Source: Mycolicibacterium frederiksbergense (GTDB taxonomy: Bacteria > Actinomycetota > Actinomycetes > Mycobacteriales > Mycobacteriaceae). From it: a DNA stretch of 64,000 bases. The stretch covers positions 4,696,249 through 4,760,248 of the forward strand of contig NZ_CP038799.1 in the NCBI RefSeq assembly GCF_012223425.1. Reading direction: 5' to 3'. The position numbers and the translations under genes are program-made. The notes beneath the pieces are model-generated. The model had not been told where the DNA came from and ran no database searches. It saw nothing but the letters and a program-made list of their open reading frames with translations. This document shows, piece by piece, positions 33,601-42,000 of the stretch. Positions within the stretch are counted from its first letter, which is position 1. Each line of letters opens with the position of its first letter.

Positions 33601-34145
33601 TGCTCGGCGCGTTGGTGCGGATCGACGATCCCGGCCTCGGCGCCGACGCGGTGCTGAACGCGATGGCCGACCTGGTTCCGCCCCATATGATTCCGCAGGT
33701 CATCGTGCCCACGGACCGGATCCCCTTCACCATCGGCGGCAAGATCGACCGCAAGGCGGTGGCGCTGCGTCTGGCCGCGGCCGAACTGCCCGCCGAGCGC
33801 GGCTACCGCGCCCCGTCCACCGCGCTGGAAACGGCCATCGCGCGGATCATGTCCGACCTGCTGGGCCGCGACACCATCGGCGTCGACGACGACTTCTTCG
33901 GGCTCGGCGGCGATTCGGTGATGGCCACCCAGGTGGTGGCGCACGTGCGCGACTGGCTCGACACGCCGACGATCATGGTGCCCGATGTCTTCGCGACCCG
34001 GACGGTGGCCGCGCTGGCGCAGCGCCTGATCGAGCAGGAATCCGACGCGCAGCGCCTCGAACTGGTGGCCGAGCTGTACCTGGAGGTCGCCGCCATGGAC
34101 GACGCCGACGTGGTGGCCGAGCTGGATACCGCGGGCCGATCGTGA
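30678..34145 (+). CDS. mbtB: mycobactin synthetase MbtB (ArCP-Cy-A-PCP)
   Basis: A 1155-residue nonribosomal peptide synthetase. The aryl carrier domain is at about 1-75 (Ser39 in GLDSIRMM). A cyclisation domain covers about 95-510 (DMDMQAAD near 218 in place of the condensation HHxxxDG). The adenylation domain covers about 540-1030 (FTSGSTGEPKG near 687, TWYRTGDLARY near 911, GGKIDRKAV near 1020). A PCP follows with its Ser near 1078 (GLGGDSVMATQ). It couples the aryl acid to Ser/Thr and cyclises it to the oxazoline. There is no C-terminal thioesterase; that function is the next gene. GTG 30678 follows CGGAGG by 6 nt. Confidence 0.95.
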   Translation: MSVAATTSESVRSEVAELLGVAPESLDPNADLIASGLDSIRMMSLSGRWRKQGIEVGFAALAANPTVAAWQDLVAEHAPAGAAPVAEVAAGDADAPFSLAPIAHAMWVGRHGEQELGGVAAHLYVEFDGAGVDPGRLQRAASKLVARHPMLRQEILPDGTQRISDRELPVTVHDLRDAVDADEQLLRIRDDKSHQLMDNEVLQISLSLLADGRTRLHVDMDMQAADAVSYRNFMADLAAFYRGAELPELGYTYREYRARLTASTPPPSPEDLQWWADRIPDLPEPPALPLVPRDEQRNPLRSIRLWHIFDVPTRDALFAAAHRRGLTPAMAVAAAYSHALARWSTDSRFLLNLPMFGREPYHPDVDKLVGCFTSSLMLDIDLAETGSAAARARAVQETLHATARHSSVSGLTVLRDMSRHRGSQTLATIVYTSALGLGDLFAGDVTDQFGEPVWTISQGPQVLIDAQATPLANGLMINWDVRVEAFPPGVPEAMFAYEVAELARLAADDAAWDEPDPPALAEASRAVRDAVNASTAPPSGDTLVDGFFRHAAATPEATALIARSETLRYGELADRVLAVAGTLQAAGIGPGDIVAVTGPKGAQQVPALLGILTAGAAYLPIGVDQPADRARRMLATGGVTFALVCGDDIPDVLADADVPARRIVDIDTGATTFDAVTVAPTDLAYVLFTSGSTGEPKGVELTHDAVMNTLEFLYRHFEVGPEDRELALSHLESDMSVPDVFGILGAGGAIVMVDEDQRRDPDAWARLIEAHNVSVVNFLPGWLQMLTEVPGSLESLRVVLTGGDWVRPDMVRALRARAPRMRFAGLGGATETAIHGTIFEIGPADQIPAKPSVPYGVPFPNNACRVVSPSGADCPDWVPGELWFTGRGIARGYRGRPDLTAEKFVEHDGRTWYRTGDLARYWPDGTLEFIGRTDHRVKLSGYRIELGEVEAALSRVPGVGAAVAAVVPVDGGRDVLGALVRIDDPGLGADAVLNAMADLVPPHMIPQVIVPTDRIPFTIGGKIDRKAVALRLAAAELPAERGYRAPSTALETAIARIMSDLLGRDTIGVDDDFFGLGGDSVMATQVVAHVRDWLDTPTIMVPDVFATRTVAALAQRLIEQESDAQRLELVAELYLEVAAMDDADVVAELDTAGRS

Positions 34146-34867
34146 GCGCCTTCAAGCCGTGGATCAAGCGGTACTCGGGATCCAGGAATGCCGCGGCCCT
34201 GGTGTTCCCGCATGCCGGGGGCGCGGCGCTGGCCTACCGCTCGCTGGGCACCGCACTGGCCGCGGCGGGCGCCGACACCTACGTCATGCAGTACCCGCAG
34301 CGCGGGGACCGGCTGACCCACCCCGCCCCGGATACCGTCGGCGAACTCGCCGCGGACCTGTTCGAGGGCGGTGACTGGGCCGCGCTCGGCCCGCTGCGGC
34401 TGTTCGGGCACTGCATGGGCGCGGTGGTGGCCTTCGAGTTCGCCCGCGTCGCCGAGAGCAAGGGCGTCGAGATCAGCGCACTGTGGGTGTCGGCCAGTGA
34501 GGCCCCGTCGACGGTCGCCGCGGCGCCGTCGCTGCCGATGGCCGAGACCGAGATCATCGCCGAGATGGTCGATCTCGGCGGCACCGACCCGCAGTTGCTG
34601 GCCGATGACGACTTCGTGGAACTGCTGCTGATGGCGGTGCGCGCGGACTACGCCGCCTTCAACCGATACGCCTGCGACGACGATGTCCGCATCGCGGCCG
34701 ATATCCACACCCTGGGCGGCCGAGGCGATCACCGGGTCAGCGAAAACATGTTGCGCCGCTGGGAAACCCACACCGACGGGGCGTTCACGGTCTCGATGTT
34801 CGACGGCGGTCACTTCTACATCAACGACCACACCGCGGATGTGGCGGAGCTGGTCAATGTCCTCTGA
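34142..34867 (+). CDS. mbtT: type II thioesterase MbtT
   Basis: A 241-residue alpha/beta-hydrolase thioesterase: FPHAGGAALAYRSLG near the start, LFGHCMGAVVAFEF at about 87-100, and the catalytic His in DGGHFYIND near 223. The nucleophile position is Cys91 (TGC) where most type II thioesterases have Ser. The usual role is to clear misprimed carrier domains of the assembly line. GTG 34142 overlaps the mbtB stop by 4 nt; its own 3' end overlaps mbtC by 11 nt. Confidence 0.88.
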   Translation: MSAFKPWIKRYSGSRNAAALVFPHAGGAALAYRSLGTALAAAGADTYVMQYPQRGDRLTHPAPDTVGELAADLFEGGDWAALGPLRLFGHCMGAVVAFEFARVAESKGVEISALWVSASEAPSTVAAAPSLPMAETEIIAEMVDLGGTDPQLLADDDFVELLLMAVRADYAAFNRYACDDDVRIAADIHTLGGRGDHRVSENMLRRWETHTDGAFTVSMFDGGHFYINDHTADVAELVNVL

Positions 34868-36185
34868 GGGCCGCGTCGGCGACCACGATCCGGTGGTGAT
34901 CATCGGCATGGCGGTGGAGGCGCCCGGCGGTGTCGACTCCGCCGACACCTTCTGGGACCTGCTGTCCGGGCGCCGGGAGGCGCTCGGCCCGTTCCCGACC
35001 GACCGCGGCTGGTCGGTGTCCGAGCTGCTGGAGGGATCGCGCCGCGACGGCTTCAAGCGGATCCACGACCTGGGTGGATTCCTTTCCGACGCGGCCAGTT
35101 TCGACCCGGCATTCTTCGGTATCTCGCCGCGGGAGGCGGTGGCGATGGACCCGCAGCAGCGGGTGGCGCTGCGCCTGGCCTGGCGTGCCCTGGAGAACAG
35201 CGGAATCAACCCCGACGATGTCGCCGGCCACGACGTCGGGTGCTATATCGGGGCATCGGCGCTGGAGTACGGACCGCCGCTGTCCGAATACTCGAAGCAC
35301 AGCGGCCATCTGATCACCGGCACCTCGCTGGGCGTGATCTCCGGTCGCATCGCCTACACACTGGACCTGGCCGGACCCGCGCTCACCGTGGACACCTCGT
35401 GTTCCTCGGCACTGGCCGCACTGCACACCGCGGCCGGTGCGGTGCGGGCCGGGGACTGCGATATGGCGCTGACCGGCGGGGTGTGCGTGATGGGCACTCC
35501 CGGCTACTTCGTCGAATTCTCCAAGCAACACGCCCTTTCCGATGACGGCCACTGCCGGCCCTACAGCGCCGCCGCCAGCGGCACCGTGTGGGCCGAAGGG
35601 GCCGGCCTGTTCGTGCTGGCGCGCCGGTCCGCGGCGATCCGTGACGGCAGGCAGATACTGGCCGAGGTGCGCGCCACCGGCGTCAACTCCGACGGCCGCA
35701 CGATCGGGCTGACCGCACCCAGCGGCGCCGCCCAGCAGCGGCTGTTCACCCGCGCCATCGAGCGCGCCGGGGTTCGGCCCGAGGACGTCGGCATGATCGA
35801 GGGCCACGGCACCGCCACCCGGCTCGGTGACCGCACCGAATTGCGGGCACTGGCCCAGACCTACGGTGCTACCGCACCCGGCGCGGGTGCGCTGCTCGGC
35901 TCGGTCAAATCCAATGTGGGACACGCCCAGGCCGCCGCCGGTGCGCTCGGGCTGGCCAAGGTGATCCTGGCCGCTCAGCACGGGGCCGTGCCCGCCAGCC
36001 TGCACATCGACACCGCCAGCCGCGAAATCGACTGGCAAGCACAGGGTCTGCGGCCGGCCACCGAGCTCACCGCATGGCCCGCGGTCAGTGGTGAGCGGAT
36101 CGCCGCGGTATCGGCGTTCGGGATGAGTGGCACCAACACCCATGCCGTGGTGGCGATCCCGGACACCGCCGGGCAGGCCGCCTGA
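34857..36185 (+). CDS. mbtC: stand-alone ketosynthase MbtC
   Basis: A 442-residue beta-ketoacyl synthase. The active Cys is in DTSCSSALAALH at about 177-188; the histidines are in EGHGTATRLGD and KSNVGHAQAAAG. It supplies the KS activity that the next protein, MbtD, lacks, so the two together form one split polyketide module adding the beta-hydroxyacid unit of mycobactin. ATG 34857 was chosen because it gives the expected N terminus (PVVIIGMAVEAPGG) and overlaps mbtT. A GTG at 34876 is the alternative. Confidence 0.94.
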   Translation: MSSEGRVGDHDPVVIIGMAVEAPGGVDSADTFWDLLSGRREALGPFPTDRGWSVSELLEGSRRDGFKRIHDLGGFLSDAASFDPAFFGISPREAVAMDPQQRVALRLAWRALENSGINPDDVAGHDVGCYIGASALEYGPPLSEYSKHSGHLITGTSLGVISGRIAYTLDLAGPALTVDTSCSSALAALHTAAGAVRAGDCDMALTGGVCVMGTPGYFVEFSKQHALSDDGHCRPYSAAASGTVWAEGAGLFVLARRSAAIRDGRQILAEVRATGVNSDGRTIGLTAPSGAAQQRLFTRAIERAGVRPEDVGMIEGHGTATRLGDRTELRALAQTYGATAPGAGALLGSVKSNVGHAQAAAGALGLAKVILAAQHGAVPASLHIDTASREIDWQAQGLRPATELTAWPAVSGERIAAVSAFGMSGTNTHAVVAIPDTAGQAA

Positions 36186-39097
36186 TGACCATCACCACAC
36201 TGCCCGACGGGCGCATCCCGGTCCTGCTCAGCGCGCACGCCGAAGAACTGATCGGCCAGGACGCCGGCGCCATCCTGGATCACCTGCACCGCCGACCGGC
36301 GCTGCGCACCGCTGCCGACGTGGCCCGGGTGGCCGCGACCCTGGCAGCGACCCGGCGGCTACGCACGTTCCGGGCGCTGATCCGGGCCGCCGATATCGCC
36401 GAACTCAGCGACGCCCTGCGTGCGCTGCAGGCTGGTGTGGACCACCCGCTGGTCACCCGGTCCGCGCAGGCAGGGAAACCGTGCGTCGCGTTCGTCTTCC
36501 CCGGGCAGGGCAGCCAATGGCCGTCCATGGGGGTCGAGGCCTACGACCGGCTGAGCGTCTACCGCGACGAGGTCGACCGCTGCGCAACGGCCTTCGCCGA
36601 TGCCGGGCACGCGTCGCCGCTGTCCTATCTGCTCGCCGACCCCGGCGCACAGACCAACGATTTCTCCCAGGTGCAGATCCAGGGCGCGCAATTCGTGCAC
36701 GGCGTCGCACTGGCCCGGGTGTGGCAGTCCTGCGGGGTGAGCCCGGACATCACCGTCGGGCACAGCCTCGGCGAGATCGGCGCGGCCCACATCGCCGGTG
36801 CCATCACGCTGGCCGACGCCGTCGGCGTGGTCGCCGCGCGCGCCACCGTGCTGGACGGGCTCACCGGTCCGTACCGGGTCGCCGTGCTCGGAATCGACCA
36901 GGAGCAGGCGCGGGAGGCGATCGCGCGCACCCCGGGCTGGCTGGAACTGTCGGTGGTGAACTCGGCATCGTCGGTGGCGGTCTCCGGTGACACCGAGGCC
37001 ATCGCCTCGGTGGTGCGCCGGGTCAGCGAGGACGGCCGGTTCGCCAAAGAGATCGAAATGTGGTTTCCCGCCCACACCACCAAACTGGACACCAAGCGCG
37101 CGGAGCTCGAATCCATGCTCCCCGTGGGCACATTCGACGCCACGCCGGTCCCGTTCATCGGTTCGGCGACCGCGCAGGTGGTGCCGGACGGCACCGATTT
37201 CGCCGACTACTGGTACACCAACCTGCGCAGCACGGTGCGCTTCGATGATGCGGTGCGGGCCGCGGTCAGCGCAGGTGCCCGGGCATTCGTGGAACTTTCG
37301 GCGCATCCGGCACTGCTGTACGCCATGGCCGAGGTGCTCGACGATATGCCCGACCCGCCGTCGATGGTCGGGTCGGGCCGCCGCGACGAGCCCCTGGTCG
37401 AGCGACTGGCCGGCAACGTGGCCGCGGTCGCATCGGCCGATCCGGGATTCGGCCGGGGCGGGCAGTCCGCAGCGCTGTTGCGCGACTTCCCGTTCGCGCC
37501 GATGCGTGCCCTGCATCACTGGGCCGCAGCCGAACCGCTGCCGCCGGTGCCGGGTCTGACGGTGCTGACCGAACGGTGGGAACAACGTGCACCCGTCGCT
37601 GCCGGCCCGCGCCGCGCCGCGATCGTGGACCTCGGCGCGGACGGCGGGCTCGCCGCCACCCTGGGATCCCGGCTGGAGATCACCGATCCGGTCGAGGCCG
37701 ACCTACTCGTCGTGCTGGCCCCCGTGGTCGACCAGCTGGACGTGGTCGCCGCCGGCCATGACCTGGCCGCCCGCATCGACGCCGGGCTGCTGGGCTACAC
37801 CGACGCCATCGGGCCGCGCTGCCGCGACGTCTGGCTCGTCACCGTCGGCGGTGAACAGGTGCGCCCCGGTGAACCGGGCCCGCTGCCGGCCCAGGCCGCG
37901 CTGGCGGCCATGCACCGCAGCATCGGGCTGGAGCTGCCCGATCAATCCTTCGGGCATCTCGACCTGCCGTCATGGGATCTCGATCACGCGGCGGCCACCC
38001 TCGCAGCCGTCGCGCTGGCCGGCGCGGCCACCGAAGTGGCGCTGCGCCATACCGATTCCGGTCCGGCACTGTTCGGGCGCGGCACCGTCGAGAACCGGCT
38101 GCCGCAGCCGGGCTGGGGCGCACCCGGTGTGCTCGACGAGGTGGTGATCACCGGCGGCTCCGGAGCGGTCGGCACCCACTTCGAGAATTACCTTGCCGCG
38201 CAGGGTGCGCGACGCATCGTGCTGCTCGGCCGCAGCGGTGCGGACCCGCGCCGGGTGGCCGGTGTCGAGGTGCTGGCGCCACCGTGCGATATCACCGACC
38301 CCGTCGCCCTGGCCGCCACCGCGGCCGAGTTCGGAGGCGGTGGCGCATCGCTGGTCATCCACGCGGCGGGTGCGGCCACCATGGTCGGACACCGCGACCT
38401 CACCGGCCCGGTGTTCGCCGCGGCCGTGTCGGCCAAGGTCGGCGGGCTGGCCGCGTTCACCGCGCACTGGCCGCTGCGCGCGGATGCCCGCATCGTGGTG
38501 TGCTCTTCGGTATCCGGTCTGTGGGGTGGCAGCGGGCACACCGCTTACTCGGCGGCCAACCGGCTGCTCGATGTGCTGGCCGGCCAGTTGCGGGCCGACG
38601 GCAGCCACTGCACCTCGGTGCGCTGGGGGCTGTGGCCGGGCGCCGGCATCATCGACGCCGACGAGATCGCCCGTGTCGAACGGTCCGGCCTGCAGGCCAT
38701 GACCCCGGAGCGGGCCGTCGAGACCTGCCTGCGGGACTTCGCCGCCGACCCGCTGGTGTTCTCCGCCGACCCGGCGCGACTGCGGGTATTCCTGGGGGAA
38801 GCACAGGCCGAACCGGCACCGGGCCGGCCGGAACCGTCGGTGGACGGACTCGATGCGGCGGGCGTGCTGCGGGTCGCACTCGGGTCGGTGCTCAACCTGC
38901 CCGCGGGCACCGCGCTGGAACCGTCCGCGTCACTGCTCGATCTGGGCGTCGACTCGCTGTTGGCGCTCGACCTACGCAAGAAGCTCAAGAAGGCGGCCGG
39001 GGTCAATGTCCCGCTGGCGACCATTCTCGGCGGCGCCACCGTCGCCGAGGTGCTTGGGCACCTGGAAGAACCCGACAAGAAGGCACGTCTGAAGTGA
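36185..39097 (+). CDS. mbtD: polyketide synthase MbtD (AT-KR-ACP)
   Basis: A 970-residue KS-less polyketide module. The acyltransferase spans about 95-400 (FPGQGSQWPSMG; Ser193 in GHSLGE). The ketoreductase spans about 640-830 (ITGGSGAVGTHF; SS, Tyr and Asn in CSSVSGLWGGSGHTAYSAAN). The ACP Ser is near 923 (LLDLGVDSLLALDL). With MbtC it extends the chain by a reduced ketide. The acyltransferase substrate region reads PAHTTKLD instead of the usual HAFH or YASH motif. ATG overlaps the mbtC stop (TGATG). Confidence 0.94.
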   Translation: MTITTLPDGRIPVLLSAHAEELIGQDAGAILDHLHRRPALRTAADVARVAATLAATRRLRTFRALIRAADIAELSDALRALQAGVDHPLVTRSAQAGKPCVAFVFPGQGSQWPSMGVEAYDRLSVYRDEVDRCATAFADAGHASPLSYLLADPGAQTNDFSQVQIQGAQFVHGVALARVWQSCGVSPDITVGHSLGEIGAAHIAGAITLADAVGVVAARATVLDGLTGPYRVAVLGIDQEQAREAIARTPGWLELSVVNSASSVAVSGDTEAIASVVRRVSEDGRFAKEIEMWFPAHTTKLDTKRAELESMLPVGTFDATPVPFIGSATAQVVPDGTDFADYWYTNLRSTVRFDDAVRAAVSAGARAFVELSAHPALLYAMAEVLDDMPDPPSMVGSGRRDEPLVERLAGNVAAVASADPGFGRGGQSAALLRDFPFAPMRALHHWAAAEPLPPVPGLTVLTERWEQRAPVAAGPRRAAIVDLGADGGLAATLGSRLEITDPVEADLLVVLAPVVDQLDVVAAGHDLAARIDAGLLGYTDAIGPRCRDVWLVTVGGEQVRPGEPGPLPAQAALAAMHRSIGLELPDQSFGHLDLPSWDLDHAAATLAAVALAGAATEVALRHTDSGPALFGRGTVENRLPQPGWGAPGVLDEVVITGGSGAVGTHFENYLAAQGARRIVLLGRSGADPRRVAGVEVLAPPCDITDPVALAATAAEFGGGGASLVIHAAGAATMVGHRDLTGPVFAAAVSAKVGGLAAFTAHWPLRADARIVVCSSVSGLWGGSGHTAYSAANRLLDVLAGQLRADGSHCTSVRWGLWPGAGIIDADEIARVERSGLQAMTPERAVETCLRDFAADPLVFSADPARLRVFLGEAQAEPAPGRPEPSVDGLDAAGVLRVALGSVLNLPAGTALEPSASLLDLGVDSLLALDLRKKLKKAAGVNVPLATILGGATVAEVLGHLEEPDKKARLK

Positions 39098-42000
39098 CTG
39101 ACACCGTAGCCGCATCCGTTGACTCGTCCCGCCTGGAGTTGATGCGCCGCAAGCTCGCCGAGCGCGGCCTGTCCTCGAGCACGGCCGACGAGATCGATGA
39201 CAAGGCACTCTCCGACGGCCAGCGCCGGATGTGGTTCGTCCAGGCCTTCGACCCCACCGGTGTGCTGCTCAACATCAGCCTGTCCTACCGGCTGACCGGC
39301 GCGCTGGATGCCGACCGCCTGCACTCCGCGCTCAACGCCGTGGCGCGCAGGCACCCGTTGCTGCGCACCACCTACGCCGCCGACGAGAATGGCGAACCGC
39401 AGGCCGTCCTGCACGATGACCTGAACCCCGCGTGGGCCTTCCACGACCTCTCGGCGATGTCCGAGCGGGCCCGCGGGCTGCGCCTGGAGGTGCTGGCCCA
39501 GCGTGAGTTCGGCCGGAGCTTCGACCTTTCCGCCGACTCGCCGCTGCGGATCACCCTGGTGCGCCTGGCCGCCGACGAGCACATGATGCTGCTGGTCGCT
39601 CACCACATCGCCTGGGATGACGGCAGCTGGAGGGTGTTCTTCGGCGATCTGACCACCGCCTACGGCGGGGCCGACCTCGGGCCGACCCCGCGCCCGCCCG
39701 CGCCGGCCGCCGACACCGGAGCGCAGGATCTGGCGCACTGGCGTGCGGTGATGACCGACCCGCCCGAGCCCCTGGAACTTCCGGGCCCCACCGGATCGGC
39801 CGTCCCGACCGGATTCCGTTCCCAGCGCACCTCGCTGGCGCTGGCGCCGGAGACCGTCACCAAGGTGTCCGCCCTGGCCCGCGACACCGGCGCCACCCCG
39901 TACATGGTGCTGCTCGCTGCCTTCGGCGCCCTGATCAACCGCTACACCCACACCGATGACTTCCTGGTCGCCAGCCCGGTGCTCAACCGCGGCACCGACG
40001 ATGCCATCGGCTACTACGGCAACACGGTGGCCCTGCGGCTGCGCCCGCAGCCCGCGAAGGGTTTCCGCGACCTGGTGCTGGCCACCCGCGACACCGCGCT
40101 GGGCGCGTTCGCGCACCAGCGCATCAACCTGGATCGGGTGGTGCGCGAACTGAACCCGGACCGTCGCCACGGCGCCGAGCGGATGACCCGGGTGAGCTTC
40201 GGCTTCCGCGAACCCGACGGCGGCGGTTTCCGCCCCGACGGTGTGCAGTGCGTCCGAGGTGAGCTGCGTGGGCACGTCACCCAGCTGCCGCTGGGCTTCA
40301 TGGTCGAGTTCGATGGCACCGGAGCCGTTGTCGAGGCCGAGCACCTCACCGAGATCATCGACGCCGACCTGGCCCGACGCATGCTCACGTCATTTGCGGT
40401 GCTGCTGGACAACGCACTGGCCGACCCGGAGCGCCCGCTGGCACGGCTGGACATTCTCTCGGCCGAGGACGCCGAATGGATGCGGACGATGTCGCACGGT
40501 GAGCGGTTCGACACCCCCGCCACCACGCTGACCGCGCTGGTGCAGGAGCAGGCCGCCAAGACCCCTGATGTCACCGCCGTGGTGTACGAGGGCCGCCACT
40601 ACAGCTACCGCGAGATCAACGAGACGGCAAACCGTCTGGCGCACAAGCTCATTGCCCAGGGCATCGGCACCGAGGACCGTGTCGCGGTACTGATGGAGAA
40701 GTCGCCGGAACTGGTCATCACCGCCCTCGGGATCGTCAAGGCCGGTGCGGTGTACCTGCCGGTCGACCCGACCTACCCCGAAGACCGGCTCAGCTACATC
40801 CTGTCGGACTCCGACCCCAAAGTCGTGCTCCGCGAGCTCGACACCGACCTCGACGGCTACTCCGCGGCCGACCCCACCGACACCGACCGGGTGCGCCCGC
40901 TGCTGCCGGAGAACACCGCCTACCTGATCTACACGTCCGGTTCCACCGGCCTGCCCAAAGGCGTGCCGGTGCCGCACCGCCCGATCGCCGAATACTTCGC
41001 CTGGTTCGGACCGGAATACCAGGTCTCCGATCAGGACCGGCTGTTGCAGGTGGCCTCGCAGGGCTTCGACGTCTCGATCGGCGAGATCTTCGGGATGCTC
41101 GCCGCCGGCGCCCGCCTGGTGATCCCCAAGCCCGACGGCCTGACCGACATCGGGTACCTGACCGACCTGCTGCGCAACGAGGGCGTCACTTCGATGCACT
41201 TCGTCCCGTCGCTGCTCGGCCTTTTCCTGTCGCTGCCCGGGGTCAACGAATGGCGCACCCTGCAGCGTGTCCCGATCGGCGGCGAGGCACTGCCCGGCGA
41301 GGTGGCCGACAAGTTTCACGCCATGTTCGACTCGCTGCTGCACAACTTCTACGGCCCCACCGAGACCGTGCTCAACTGCAGCCGTTTCAAGGTCGAGGGC
41401 AAGCAGGGTTCGCGCATCGTGCCGATCGGTACCCCGAAGATCAACACCAGCATGCACCTGCTCGACGACTACCTGCAGCCGGTGCCGGTCGGGGTGATCG
41501 GCGAGATCTACATCGGCGGAACACATGTCGCGCACGGATACCATCACCGCCCGGCGCTGACCGCCGAACGTTTCATCGCCGACCCGTTCAACCCGGGCGG
41601 GCGGATGTACCGCTCCGGTGACCTGGCCCGCCGCAACGCCGACGGGGACATCGAATTCGTCGGGCGCGCCGATGAGCAGGTCAAGATTCGTGGATTCCGG
41701 ATCGAACTCGGTGAGATCGCCGCCGCCATCTCGGTGGATCCATCGGTGGGACAGGCCGTGGTGGTGGCCGGCGACGTCCCCGGACTGGGCAAGAGCCTGG
41801 TTGCCTATGTCACCCCGGCCGGTGAGGCCGGCATCGTCGAGATCGACCGGATCCGGGCCCGCGTCGCCGCGGCCCTGCCGGAGTACATGATCCCGGCGGC
41901 CTATGTGGCCATCGACGAGATCCCGATCACCGCGCACGGCAAGATCGACCGAAAAGCGTTGCCGGAGCCGGAGATCGTGGTCGCCACCGCGTACCGCGAG

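Noticed and set aside
37972..39093. 374-codon upstream extension of the mbtE frame
   Set aside because: Lies entirely within mbtD in another frame, Arg/Gly-rich; the GTGA junction at 39094 gives the correct MbtE start.
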